A DNA stretch of 64,000 nucleotides. It comes from Chitinophaga filiformis (lineage in GTDB: Bacteria; Bacteroidota; Bacteroidia; Chitinophagales; Chitinophagaceae). Under the pieces are notes generated by a model. It saw only the letters and a list, made by a program, of their open reading frames with translations, ran no database searches and had not been told where the DNA came from. Shown here piece by piece: positions 19,828 through 28,639 of the stretch (position 1 is the stretch's first letter; each line of letters begins with the position of its first letter). The stretch spans positions 620,001 to 684,000 of the forward strand of contig NZ_JAKIRP010000002.1 in assembly GCF_021646545.1 (NCBI RefSeq). The letters run 5' to 3'. Position numbers and translations under genes: made by a program.

Positions 19828-19862
19828 AAAAAAGAACCACTGGTCATACGTGGTTCTTTTTT
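19828..19862. terminator. symmetrical hairpin upstream of the efflux operon
   Basis: AAAAAAGAACCAC (19828-19840) pairs perfectly with GTGGTTCTTTTTT (19850-19862). It can terminate on either strand. It lies 69 bp upstream of the response-regulator start, with a second terminator 148 bp further away; no gene was found between them. The 19760-20083 gap otherwise holds only the presumed operon promoter. Confidence 0.65.
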
Positions 19863-20009
19863 AACTGTCTTTTGTCCGTTGAGTACCTTCAAATTGTAAT
19901 GTAAAGGTGAAAAGAATCCTGCTCGTTTTATTGTTTCATTCAAATGAATAGTTGTAAAATTCAAAGTTTTTTACAGTCGGGGCTGTCTGATGGTTACAAA
20001 CATAAAAAA

Positions 20010-20045
20010 GGGTTGATTAAAGCGCAAATGGCTATTAATCAACCC
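20010..20045 (-). terminator. intrinsic terminator of the SDR gene
   Basis: GGGTTGATTAA (20010-20020) pairs with TTAATCAACCC (20035-20045). On the minus strand it is followed by TTTTTTATG. It lies 39 nt beyond the SDR stop at 20084. Confidence 0.8.
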
Positions 20046-20083
20046 TGTACAAAATATGGCAATCTTCAGTAGTACTATGACCG

Positions 20084-20893
20084 CTATTTTATACCATAGT
20101 GGTCATTCATCAGTTTTGTAAATAATCCTCCCGGCAGGATGGCCTTCAGTGTCGGCACAATGGTCTGTCCCAGGGCGCCTACCAGGTAATTGTGTGCAGG
20201 GCTGGATTTCGCAATGATCTTACAGATCTTTTTGGCCACCACATCCGGATGACTACCGTTTTGTTCGTCTCTTCCCATATTGCTGACTGCAGTGTCAAAG
20301 TCCCTGTTCAGCTTTTCGTTCGCGATCGGGAACGGTAACTTTTCACGGTTGTCTGTAAAAGCTGTCTTGAAGTCGCCCGGATTTACAACAGCCACTTTCA
20401 CACCGGTATACAGTAATTCCATACGGAGACTCTGTGAGTAGCCTTCCACCGCAAACTTGGAAGCGCAGTACATACCCTGATAAGGCAGTCCGAAAAGGCC
20501 TCCCAGAGAACTCACCTGTACTATCAGGCCCTTCTTGCGCTCTATCATTCCAGGCAGAACGGCGCTGTTCACGCGTACCATACCAAAGAAATTCACCTCG
20601 AACTGCCTTTTGGCCTGTTCTACAGGCATAGCATACAAGGGGCCTACAATACCATTACCGGCATTGTTGACAACGACATCAATGTGTCCCTCATTTTTGA
20701 TGATAGCTGCGATAGCAGTATTTACTGATGCATCATCAGTAATATCCATTTGCAACGGTTTAAAGGGAACGTCTTTGATACGTTTTATATCCCGGCTGGT
20801 GCCGTATACAGTGTGACCTTCTGCAGTAAGTGCCGTGGCGGTAGCTAAGCCCAGGCCCGTTGAGGCGCCGGTTACAAGAATTACTTTTTTCAT
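20084..20893 (-). CDS. short-chain dehydrogenase/reductase (classical SDR)
   Basis: 269-residue NAD(P)-dependent oxidoreductase. Cofactor motif TGASTGLGLA at the N terminus, NNAGNG in the middle strand, and the YxxxK catalytic pair in MYCASKFAVEG preceded by VSSLGG (catalytic Ser). TSRD after the second strand, with a nearby Arg, suggests NADP(H) preference (inference). Substrate unknown; it stands alone between a terminator on each side. Confidence 0.92.
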   Translation of the reverse strand: MKKVILVTGASTGLGLATATALTAEGHTVYGTSRDIKRIKDVPFKPLQMDITDDASVNTAIAAIIKNEGHIDVVVNNAGNGIVGPLYAMPVEQAKRQFEVNFFGMVRVNSAVLPGMIERKKGLIVQVSSLGGLFGLPYQGMYCASKFAVEGYSQSLRMELLYTGVKVAVVNPGDFKTAFTDNREKLPFPIANEKLNRDFDTAVSNMGRDEQNGSHPDVVAKKICKIIAKSSPAHNYLVGALGQTIVPTLKAILPGGLFTKLMNDHYGIK

Positions 20894-21172
20894 TGTCAGA
20901 TCCGAAACTTTTGAATGTTTATAAGAGACCGCTGTAAAGGGATTGCTCTTTAATGTGTCTTTTTAGTTATTTATAATGATGATGGATACGGTTTCTTTGT
21001 CCCTGCGAAATCTTGCACATGACGTGTTTCGCTGTCCGACCCTGTGCCTCTCATATCGCACCGGAATGCATCCGGCGACGCAAAGATGGACAGAAATCAT
21101 GTACCCCATTGTTAAATATTTCCTGCGAAAGTTACTATCTTTTTTGGTAGTAAGGGGTGGATAGAAAAAAGA

Positions 21173-21210
21173 AGGGCATCCTTAAAGTAGTAGCCCTTTA
21201 AGGATGCCCT
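21173..21210 (-). terminator. intrinsic terminator of the two-gene adhesin operon
   Basis: AGGGCATCCTTAAAG (21173-21187) pairs perfectly with CTTTAAGGATGCCCT (21196-21210), loop 8 nt; minus-strand continuation TTCTTTTTT. It lies 24 nt after the stop at 21235. The remaining part of the 20894-21172 gap shows no gene. Confidence 0.85.
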
Positions 21211-21234
21211 GAATAAAACGGGTCTGTGCCAGGT

Positions 21235-23193
21235 TTATCGCAGGAGATTGATGGCGCCTTTTCTTGTTAACTCAGTCTTGTTGTTCAGTGTGATCCTTAC
21301 AGTGTAAGTATATACGCCTGTAGGCTGCATCTTACCATTATAAGTACCATTCCAGCCTGTCAGCTGATTGGTTTGGTAGATCAGTTCTCCCCACTGGTTG
21401 AACACCTTCATGTTGATGGCTGAGATAGTGGTGCCTTCTGGTTTGAAATAGTCATTCTTGCCATCGCCGTTGGGCGTAAATGCGTTCGGAATAAATATCT
21501 CCCCGGGTTTAGGTTTGGCTGAGGCGAGACCAGGCAAACTATTCTGGCAGCTGATAGGGCCGAGGGCGATCACTTTGATGGAGATGGATTCCTGGTTAGT
21601 AATACCGGTCACCACGTGCGAAGTACCGGTGTTGCCGGAACTCGGCGTAATGTAAGCACCTCCATCTACAGAAACGATGTAGCCTGTTGCCCCCGGTACC
21701 GTGTCCCAGGTGAAAGTAACACCGCTGGTAGTGATGTCTCCGGCCTTTACTACAGGTGTAATGGCCCGGTCATAAGGAGTCACGGTCACCGCCGTCCGGT
21801 CACTGCTGCAAGGGCCGTTTACTGCCTCCACATACCAGGTGGTTTCCGTATTCACCGCAGGTGTTGTATAAGTGGCTCCCTGACCTTCAACATCACCGCC
21901 GGAGGGGTAAGTATACCAGTTATAAGTAAAAGGCGTGGTGGCGTTGTCTATTTTCAAAACCGCTGTACTGTCAGGACAGATGCTTTGTGCTGATACCAGT
22001 GGTGCGGCCGGCTTTTTAACGACGGTCACTTTGATGCTGTCTATCACGTGACAGCCATTCTGATCTTCACCGGTCAGTTTGAATGTGGTGGTAGTGTCAG
22101 GCGTAACTGTAAAACTGGAATCAGTGATATTACCCGGTTCCCAGGTATAACTCCTCATGCTGCCACCGGTAGGAATTGCATATAGTTTGGTTGTAGTGCC
22201 GGAACAGATATTATCCGGTTTGGCCAGTGCTTTTAAGAGTGTCATGGATTCCTCGCTGACATCTGCCGCAAAGTCGGAAGGACAACCATTCGCATCTGTC
22301 ACAGTACAGGTATAGGTACCTGCAGGCAGGTCTGTAGCTGTTCCCGTGGTCTGTACCGGTGTGGTGTTCCAGGAATAGGTGAGTGGGAATGCACCACCTG
22401 TAGCCGAAATGGTGATACTACCATCGCTGTTGCCACAAGTAGCCTTCGTTACATCAGAAGTTACCGTAACGGGCACATAAGCCTGTCCTGATACTGCGAG
22501 GAAGACCGCTCTGGACACGTTATTGGGTCCACCGCTTGTCAAATATTCTATAGTAATGGATGCTATATCCTTTGACTGGTTTTCACAGGCAGGAGCAATG
22601 TCTATGGAATAGATACGCGGATCATTGCTGCCAAGTCCTTCCACGTTGTATGGACCGGCTGGCAATCTTTGAATACGGCCATAACTGTCGAAGACAGGAT
22701 TGATACCCCCGAACCAGTCGAGGATACTGGCAACGACCTGCGCCGATGTGGTACCGTCTGTATAATTGAAAGTGATGCCCAATGTACTACTCTGTTCAGT
22801 AGAAAAGCACAACAGGCTTATCTTACTATATGCGGCCGGTGTGGTGAACGTCAGTGTGCCTGTACCAACAGTATTGCTCACGCCGCCCAGTTTGGAAAGA
22901 TAGAGCACGTTGCTGTCTGCATAATTATTCATCTGATAGGTACGCAGCCCTGTGGTAAAAAGACCATCATTCGGTATACCTGCCTGCAAACCGTTGGTGG
23001 CAGCAAAGTCAAATGTGTAGAGTATTTTCTGCTGGATGTCAAGTCCGGTGGTTGTCACGGCTTCGGCATTAACGCCTGTTTCAGCTACTCCGTCATTGTT
23101 GAAACCTGTTACGGCAATGGGCGTATAGGTTTGAGCGTATAACCTGCAGGCGCATATTACCAGCATGGAGGCAACAATAAGAACACGTTTCAT
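21235..23193 (-). CDS. secreted adhesin-like protein with SprB, Ig-like, FN3 and CHU_C-type (T9SS type B) domains
   Basis: 652-residue exported protein. Signal peptide MKRVLIVASMLVICACRLYA-Q. Residues about 20-235 form an N-terminal module shared with the next gene and not recognised by me (TYTPIAVTGFNNDGVAE; RTYQMNNYAD). Then a SprB-type repeat (ATCGNSDGSITISATGG to CTVTDANGCPS), two Ig-like CHU_C-associated domains (about 310-465), a fibronectin-III-like domain (VKAGDITTSGVTFTWDTVPG) and the gliding-motility C-terminal domain (IFIPNAFTPNGDGKNDYFKP to GAINLLR), the type B T9SS signal. Probably displayed on or released from the surface; function unknown. It is 32 nt downstream of its paralogue, likely one operon. 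Confidence 0.88.
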   Translation of the reverse strand: MKRVLIVASMLVICACRLYAQTYTPIAVTGFNNDGVAETGVNAEAVTTTGLDIQQKILYTFDFAATNGLQAGIPNDGLFTTGLRTYQMNNYADSNVLYLSKLGGVSNTVGTGTLTFTTPAAYSKISLLCFSTEQSSTLGITFNYTDGTTSAQVVASILDWFGGINPVFDSYGRIQRLPAGPYNVEGLGSNDPRIYSIDIAPACENQSKDIASITIEYLTSGGPNNVSRAVFLAVSGQAYVPVTVTSDVTKATCGNSDGSITISATGGAFPLTYSWNTTPVQTTGTATDLPAGTYTCTVTDANGCPSDFAADVSEESMTLLKALAKPDNICSGTTTKLYAIPTGGSMRSYTWEPGNITDSSFTVTPDTTTTFKLTGEDQNGCHVIDSIKVTVVKKPAAPLVSAQSICPDSTAVLKIDNATTPFTYNWYTYPSGGDVEGQGATYTTPAVNTETTWYVEAVNGPCSSDRTAVTVTPYDRAITPVVKAGDITTSGVTFTWDTVPGATGYIVSVDGGAYITPSSGNTGTSHVVTGITNQESISIKVIALGPISCQNSLPGLASAKPKPGEIFIPNAFTPNGDGKNDYFKPEGTTISAINMKVFNQWGELIYQTNQLTGWNGTYNGKMQPTGVYTYTVRITLNNKTELTRKGAINLLR

Positions 23194-23225
23194 TCAATTG
23201 TATTTTTGGTTGATACTAAATTTTA

Positions 23226-25670
23226 TTATCGTAGCAGCGCCACCCATCCTGTGTAGGGCTTTTCATCTGCTGATGTTTTGATGACATAGTAATAAGTGCC
23301 TGTTGGCAACAGTCTGCCGCCGCGGGTGCCGTCCCAGGGAGTATAACCGATCCCTGTGAATACGATCTGTCCCCAGCGGTTATAGATCTCTGTCGTAGCA
23401 GCAGGTCTTGCTTTCAAGCCGTCTATGCTCCAGCGGTCATTGATACCATCTCCGTTCGGACTGAACACGTTTGGAATTTCCAGCACGAGGTCGGGAACGA
23501 CGATATACCATGCATGGCTGATACTATCCGTACAGCCAATATCATTCTTCGCATATAGTGTCACTCTGTAACTGCCGGGCAGTTCGTACTTATGCTCCGG
23601 ATCTTCGGCAATGGATGTAGTGCCATCTCCAAAATCCCAGGTATATTCCAATGCAAACTGTGAGGTGTTGTTAAAGGTGAATATACCGTTCTTGAACTCC
23701 ACCGGAGTATTGGCTCCCGGCGCAGCACTGAATGCAGCAACAGGTGGGGTCAGTATATTGATCAATGCGGTTTTGGTAACGGTTGTTGAGCACTGTCCTT
23801 GTGAGATAGCTTTCAGGGTAACAGTGTAAGTGCCGGGTGTATTGTAACTGTATACAGGATCAGTTTCGTTGGTCTGGTAGCCGTTGCCGAGCGACCATTC
23901 ATACGCATCTGCAAGCTGCGAAAGATTATCAAAGCTGATCTCTGTTGGGGCACAACCTGTGGTCAGATCTGTTGTGAAATCAGCCACCGGCATGGGAACA
24001 GCAGTTACTGTAACTGAAGCGGCGGTATCGGCGCATATATTATCCTGTACGATCAGACTGATCGTGCCGCTTTGCTGATAAGTAACAGTATAAGGCCCGA
24101 AGCCGCTGCCACTCTGTACAACACCACCACCCCAATTCCAGAGGGGAGTAGCATTACCTGTATAGGCGCCCGTGAAATTGATGGTAGTAGCTTCTCCTGC
24201 ACATACAGGTGTTTTACTGACAGAGAAACTGGCTGTCGGCGGTTGTAACACGGTGATAGTATGTGTGGCTGTACCAGACACACAACCATCATCAGTAACC
24301 TGCAATTGTACGGGATAATTACCTGCTGCATTAAAGCGTATATCGTACGGACCTGCACCGGCGCCGCTTTGTATAGTAGCGCCTGAGAAGTTATGCCAGT
24401 CGTAAGTGGCCGCGGTTCCCGCAGTACCAGTAAATGTCAGCGTATGGCCGGTGCCCAGGCACACTACATCGGGCAGCACAGAAAAATCGGCAACAGGTGT
24501 AGGTTTAACAACAACTTCCACGGTATCTTTCAGCACGCAGCCAAAGGCGTCTTGTGCGGTAACAATGTAGGCCGTAGTATCTGTTGGAGTAACGGAGATC
24601 GTATTACCTGTAACAGACCCCGGCGTCCATGAATAATTATCCGCAGTGCCGCCGGTAGCCGTCGCTGAAAGCGTAGCCGTTTCTCCCGCACAGATCTTAA
24701 CGGGGCTGGCAGAAGCTGTGAGCGCGACCAGTGATGACATGTCTACAGTGTCAGTAACAGTGGTAATACAATTGTTGCCATCTCTGATAGATAATGTATA
24801 AAAACCTGCCGCCAATCCTGTGGCCGTGGGAGTAGTCTGTACGGGAGTGGTGTTCCATGAATAGCTTAGCGGAGCAGTACCGCCAGTTGCACTTACGGCG
24901 ATGCTGCCGCTCGCACCTCCGCAGATGGCATCTGTAACAGTGTGCGTATATGTCAGCGGTGTATACTGTACGCCGGAAAGCGCCATGATCAGTGCTCTCG
25001 AGCTGATATTAGGGCCTTGTATATACAGAAAAGAAACAGACCTGATCAGCTTTGACTGATCGGCGCAGGGAATATTAAAGTCAAATGCGTACATCCTCGG
25101 GTTGCTGGGAAGACCATCTACAGTAGGGAAGGTGGTGGTGCGGGTTAACCTGCCCATACCACTGAATATAAACGGTGTTCCGAAGAACCAGTCTTTTATC
25201 TGGAGGGTGCCTGCATTGGAAGACGTACCGTCAGTATAGTTTAATGTTACCGTTACGGTACTATTGTTTTCGGTACCAAATGCCAGTATGCTCAATTTGC
25301 TGAAGCTGGCGGGTGTAGCAAGTGTAAGGGTGCCTGCAGGCAGGGAGTTAGCAACATTTCCACCCGCAGAGAGATATAATGCGTTCGGGCCGGTGTACGG
25401 ATTCATCTGGTAAGTACGGGTACCGCTAATGAAGGTGCCTGAGTTGATAATACCTCCGCCGATCCCATTCGTTGCTGCAAAAGCCTGGGTATGCAAGATG
25501 TGATTGCTGCCGTCTATTACAGTTGATGTTACGGCGACAGCGTTGGTGCCTGCTTCAGCTACAATGTCAGCATTGAACCCGGTAACCGGTACCGGTGTAT
25601 AGGTTTGCGCGGACAATAACTGTATGCCGGTATGGATGAACAATAGGGTAATTGTAAAGATACGCTTCAT
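23226..25670 (-). CDS. secreted PKD-repeat adhesin-like protein with CHU_C-type (T9SS type B) domain
   Basis: 814-residue paralogue of the following gene. Signal peptide MKRIFTITLLFIHTGIQLLS-AQ. Shares the unrecognised N-terminal module (about 21-235; VPVTGFNADIVAEAGTNAVA; RTYQMNPYTG) and the SprB-type repeat (AICGGASGSIAVSATGG). It differs afterward: one Ig-like domain, then four PKD-like domains (for example YTWDFGDGTTSIAEDPEHKY and YEWSLGNGYQTNETDPVYSY) and the C-terminal sorting domain (LEIPNVFSPNGDGINDRWSI to WVALLR). Binding to carbohydrate or protein is inferred from domain types only. First gene of the operon; its promoter should be in 25671-25951. Confidence 0.88.
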   Translation of the reverse strand: MKRIFTITLLFIHTGIQLLSAQTYTPVPVTGFNADIVAEAGTNAVAVTSTVIDGSNHILHTQAFAATNGIGGGIINSGTFISGTRTYQMNPYTGPNALYLSAGGNVANSLPAGTLTLATPASFSKLSILAFGTENNSTVTVTLNYTDGTSSNAGTLQIKDWFFGTPFIFSGMGRLTRTTTFPTVDGLPSNPRMYAFDFNIPCADQSKLIRSVSFLYIQGPNISSRALIMALSGVQYTPLTYTHTVTDAICGGASGSIAVSATGGTAPLSYSWNTTPVQTTPTATGLAAGFYTLSIRDGNNCITTVTDTVDMSSLVALTASASPVKICAGETATLSATATGGTADNYSWTPGSVTGNTISVTPTDTTAYIVTAQDAFGCVLKDTVEVVVKPTPVADFSVLPDVVCLGTGHTLTFTGTAGTAATYDWHNFSGATIQSGAGAGPYDIRFNAAGNYPVQLQVTDDGCVSGTATHTITVLQPPTASFSVSKTPVCAGEATTINFTGAYTGNATPLWNWGGGVVQSGSGFGPYTVTYQQSGTISLIVQDNICADTAASVTVTAVPMPVADFTTDLTTGCAPTEISFDNLSQLADAYEWSLGNGYQTNETDPVYSYNTPGTYTVTLKAISQGQCSTTVTKTALINILTPPVAAFSAAPGANTPVEFKNGIFTFNNTSQFALEYTWDFGDGTTSIAEDPEHKYELPGSYRVTLYAKNDIGCTDSISHAWYIVVPDLVLEIPNVFSPNGDGINDRWSIDGLKARPAATTEIYNRWGQIVFTGIGYTPWDGTRGGRLLPTGTYYYVIKTSADEKPYTGWVALLR

Positions 25671-25951
25671 GAACGGTCATTATAGATTTCGGTCTTTTAT
25701 GATTTTACTAAGCTCTATGAATTGGCAGGGTATAGGCTTATAGCCATGCACAATGCCGGAGGCCCCTGAAGGAAGCTTCCGCCAGCAACAGTTAACTTTC
25801 ACCAGTAAATACTTATGGAAAAGAAAAAAGGGTGGTTAGGGTGATATATATTTTTTATTTCAATAATTAAAATGCATAAGAGATAGACTGTTTTTACAGC
25901 TATCGGGCTCTAAAGAGGGACATTTTATGAGGAGTTGGAATTGGAAAATGG
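25671..25951. other. gap upstream of the adhesin operon
   Basis: 281 nt, AT-rich toward 25800-25900. It must contain the promoter of the minus-strand adhesin operon. A small GC-rich dyad (GGAGGC ... GCTTCC) lies near 25759-25779. No gene is visible. Confidence 0.4.
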
Positions 25952-26251
25952 TCAGGTAACAGTTATTTCTAATTTTCTGGCGTTAATCGCCTGACCTTCT
26001 TTTTCCCAGATGCGCCTTTGTTCAAAGGAGACGCTTGCTTGTCCCGGGGTTTTCCCATGGATGATAAAGGCCTCTTCATTGCTGGTTCCTACTTCTTGCC
26101 GGAATGTATCTACCGCGTGATCATAGGGTCTTACTTCCACACATTCGGTATTGCTGACGTTATAGAACCATTGAAATCCTGCAGTTCCAAGACCAGGCAG
26201 AACAACAGTGAGGGATGTTCCTGCTTTTATTTCTTTAGCCTCGCTTTCCAT
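25952..26251 (-). CDS. chagasin-like cysteine-protease inhibitor (family I42)
   Basis: A 99-residue beta-rich protein resembling chagasin/I42 inhibitors, which plug the active site of papain-type (C1) proteases with three loops. Loop-like matches: GTAGFQWFYN corresponds to the NPTTGYxW loop, and SFEQRRIWEKEG to the R-P-W loop; GKTPGQASV precedes it as in the family. No signal peptide (MESEAKEIKAG), so the protein stays in the cytoplasm unless exported differently. It follows a papain-like protease gene by 107 nt on the same strand, which strongly suggests a protease-inhibitor pair. The family call rests on loop patterns. Confidence 0.75.
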   Translation of the reverse strand: MESEAKEIKAGTSLTVVLPGLGTAGFQWFYNVSNTECVEVRPYDHAVDTFRQEVGTSNEEAFIIHGKTPGQASVSFEQRRIWEKEGQAINARKLEITVT

Positions 26252-26272
26252 AGTTTCAGGTTTTTAACAAAA

Positions 26273-26344
26273 TGCGAATTACAGTCACTATAAACCTTCG
26301 GCAATCATCGGGCCAGAAGATGAGATAGTTAACTGTAATTCGCA
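26273..26344 (-). other. structured hairpin between protease and inhibitor genes
   Basis: TGCGAATTACAGT (26273-26285) pairs perfectly with ACTGTAATTCGCA (26332-26344), extended inward by ACTAT/ATAGT after a small internal loop, and by a further CTTC/GAAG. On the minus strand it begins 14 nt after the protease stop and is followed by TTTTGTT. It could be a leaky terminator or an attenuator that sets inhibitor level relative to protease. Confidence 0.55.
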
Positions 26345-26358
26345 ATAATAACTGCTAT

Positions 26359-28026
26359 TTATACGTACCATTTATGATACATAGCGGAATCGGTACCTTG
26401 CACAAAGCAGTCGAGCCGTCCGGCTGCCCATGAAGATACGCCTACGTCAGAAGAGAGGATACCTCCGAGGTTTTCATCTCCGCTCCATTTGGCGCCATCC
26501 CACCATTTGTGCATCATGTTGTAGGTTTGTCCGGGGAAGAATACATCTATCCTGTTAGCCCCCCATGATACAGCAGCAGGACTACCGAACATGTTAGACT
26601 GCAGGTCTTCCCATGCGCTCCATTTGGTATCATACCATTTGTGGAACAGGTGATTGTTCAGGCCGCGAGCGAAGCAATCCAGTCTGCCCGGCGCCCAGGA
26701 AGATACTGCCGGTGCTGAATTGATAACGCCTCCGAGGTCTTCCCATCCATGCCATGCGCCATTCCACCAGAGATGCCACATAGAAGAGTTCATGCCTCTT
26801 GCGAAAATATCTATGCGGTTTGGTCCCCAGCTTACGCACGCAGGTTCGGAAGATAACAATCCACCGAGGTCTTCCCATCCGCTCCATCCTCCCTGATACC
26901 ATTTGTGATACAGGTGATGGTTGAGGCCCAGGGCGAAGATATCCAGTCGTCCGGATGCCCATGAACAGATAGCAGGCGCTCCCTGGATCTGACCACCCAG
27001 CGATTCCCAGCCATTCCATGAAGAACCATTCCACCATTTGTGATAAACGGCAGAATCCATGCCGCGTACAACAACGTCAATGCGGTTTGGTCCCCATGAT
27101 ACTGCATTTGGTCTGGATGATAGTAAACCGCCGAGGTTCTCCCATCCATGCCATCCGGTTGTCTGAGGTAGTTTAATTCCACTGGCAGTCCAGAATGGGA
27201 ATTCTGTATCTATACCAGCTTGTCCGTAAGCGATCTTGAAGAATCCTCCCTTACCCCAACCGGAGCCCCAGGAGTTCTTACAGATCCAGCAGTGTTCTGT
27301 TTCTGAATAACCGATCACTGTTACACAGTGCAGACCATAATCTGACCCACTGACATGTTTGTATACACCATCAGCATAAGAGAAGAAGTCTTCGTACACA
27401 TGCATAACAGCGGAGCATGGGCCGTTGTTGGAAAGGTAGTTCTTTCTTTCAGTGATGTTTGCGATGGTAGTAGAGTTAGTGATCTTTACTGCCCTTGCAT
27501 CACGGTTAGGACCGACTTTACATGTAGGGGGCTGTTTCCAGATGTTGTTTTCCGGAAAAGCGGTTTCATAAGGGAAGCATGCTTCGTCCGGAATACCTCT
27601 TGATTTGATCTGGCTGAAAGCATCAGTAGGCCACCATCCTCCGCAGTTTGCACCATGCGATGAACAGAAATGCAGGTCTGCTTCTGAGAGGTTGAGCAAT
27701 TGTCCTTTTTCAATGGACGCCATTGCTTCAGTAACTGAGGTAGCACAGAACGAAACGCAGGAGCCGCATCCACCCTGATCTTTCACAGGAGTGATATGGT
27801 TACCATTGCGGTTACGCCAGTCCACTTCCTGAGCAAAATTGGCTACCGGAGCAGCGGCAGCGCGCTTGTTCATAACGGCGGCAAGTTCCTCAGTGTTTAC
27901 GATGACACCCAATAAAGCTTTTTGCTGTGGATCGGGCAGTTGGGAAACTGTTGTTTCTCTTGCCTGCCACTGGGTACCTTCCTTCTGCAGGTCGGCTACC
28001 AATTCTGAGATCTTGATGTTAGACAT
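26359..28026 (-). CDS. papain-like (C1A) cysteine peptidase fused to a PLL-type beta-propeller lectin domain
   Basis: A 555-residue protein. Residues 1-67 look like a propeptide-like region (SELVADLQKEGTQWQARETT; QQKALLGVIVNTEEL). Peptidase domain about 68-285: VDWRNRN, oxyanion Gln84, catalytic Cys90 in QGGCGSC, His233 in GLHCVTVIGY and Asn251 in CKNSWGSGWG, so the triad is complete (the Trp usually after Cys is Val). Residues 291-555 are six WW/LGG-type blades resembling fucose-binding PLL/AAL propellers. No signal peptide is visible, unlike the other secreted proteins here. Downstream sits the chagasin-like inhibitor. Possible roles: sugar-targeted toxin or effector, or digestive enzyme leaving the cell by an unrecognised route (inference). 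Confidence 0.88.
   Translation of the reverse strand: MSNIKISELVADLQKEGTQWQARETTVSQLPDPQQKALLGVIVNTEELAAVMNKRAAAAPVANFAQEVDWRNRNGNHITPVKDQGGCGSCVSFCATSVTEAMASIEKGQLLNLSEADLHFCSSHGANCGGWWPTDAFSQIKSRGIPDEACFPYETAFPENNIWKQPPTCKVGPNRDARAVKITNSTTIANITERKNYLSNNGPCSAVMHVYEDFFSYADGVYKHVSGSDYGLHCVTVIGYSETEHCWICKNSWGSGWGKGGFFKIAYGQAGIDTEFPFWTASGIKLPQTTGWHGWENLGGLLSSRPNAVSWGPNRIDVVVRGMDSAVYHKWWNGSSWNGWESLGGQIQGAPAICSWASGRLDIFALGLNHHLYHKWYQGGWSGWEDLGGLLSSEPACVSWGPNRIDIFARGMNSSMWHLWWNGAWHGWEDLGGVINSAPAVSSWAPGRLDCFARGLNNHLFHKWYDTKWSAWEDLQSNMFGSPAAVSWGANRIDVFFPGQTYNMMHKWWDGAKWSGDENLGGILSSDVGVSSWAAGRLDCFVQGTDSAMYHKWYV
26362..27156 (-). repeat. six tandem beta-propeller blades, alternating in two types
   Basis: Six units of about 44-46 residues form the C-terminal half of the C1A protein. 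Units 1, 3 and 5 share VSWGxNRIDV and HxWW; units 2, 4 and 6 share SWAxGRLDxF and HKWY. The alternation implies triplication of a two-blade unit, as in PLL-type lectins. Confidence 0.8.
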
Positions 28027-28639
28027 TTGAATGGTATTGTTTTGGAGTGAACAGAATAACGAATCCGAAATTCAATGCTGAATTTAGAAGTAAGTAACGG
28101 TGCTAAGGAAATGCACGTGCAGGATTTACTATTGATGTTGGTACATCAACGTCTTCACAAAAGATATGTTAGGATGTTGCCTGTCTGGTGGTCCCGATAG
28201 TGAAAGAAAAATAAGGTTCTTGAGGTGCTTTTTTACGTAATAAAGTGGAATACTTCCATTCTTGTGTCTGCAAATCTAGATGATTGTCAGAAGTTTTAAA
28301 AATAAATTTTAAGGTGCTAACGATTGCAAAGTAATAAAATTTATTTCCTGTGTAAATATGTGGGAACGCCCGATAATAGCTGATATAGCGTAAATGCATG
28401 TAGATGAAAAAAATAAATACTTATTAACTTCCAATTAACTAAATCCCATAAATTGTTTCTTAAACTTGTGTAGTGATGCGTTGTACTGATGCACATTAAA
28501 CCATTGTTTGTAAGATGAAAAACTGACTGCCATTGTACCCGGATTTCCTCTTACATCATATCATATTTCCTGAACAGGTTGCCTGCCGTAAGGCACAGCT
28601 GTTTAGACGTTCGTGAATGTTGAATTAAAAACTATACAT
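28027..28639. other. AT-rich gap between divergent genes
   Basis: About 610 nt without a convincing gene. It must carry promoters for the C1A protease (minus) and the small basic protein (plus). A perfect inverted repeat, TTGATGT-TGGT-ACATCAA, sits at 28132-28149, about 105 bp upstream of the protease start, and is a possible operator. A minus-strand frame at 28169-28399 looks random. Confidence 0.4.

Noticed and set aside
26362..27156. Regular repeats that could suggest a CRISPR or other DNA array
   Set aside because: They are coding repeats (propeller blades) in frame with the C1A protein.
28169..28399. 76-codon minus-strand frame in the gap upstream of the C1A gene
   Set aside because: AT-rich, no recognisable domain, no promoter or neighbour support.
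28613..28639. GTG start upstream of the small basic protein
   Set aside because: ATG at 28640 gives a cleaner start; the extra nine residues have no support.
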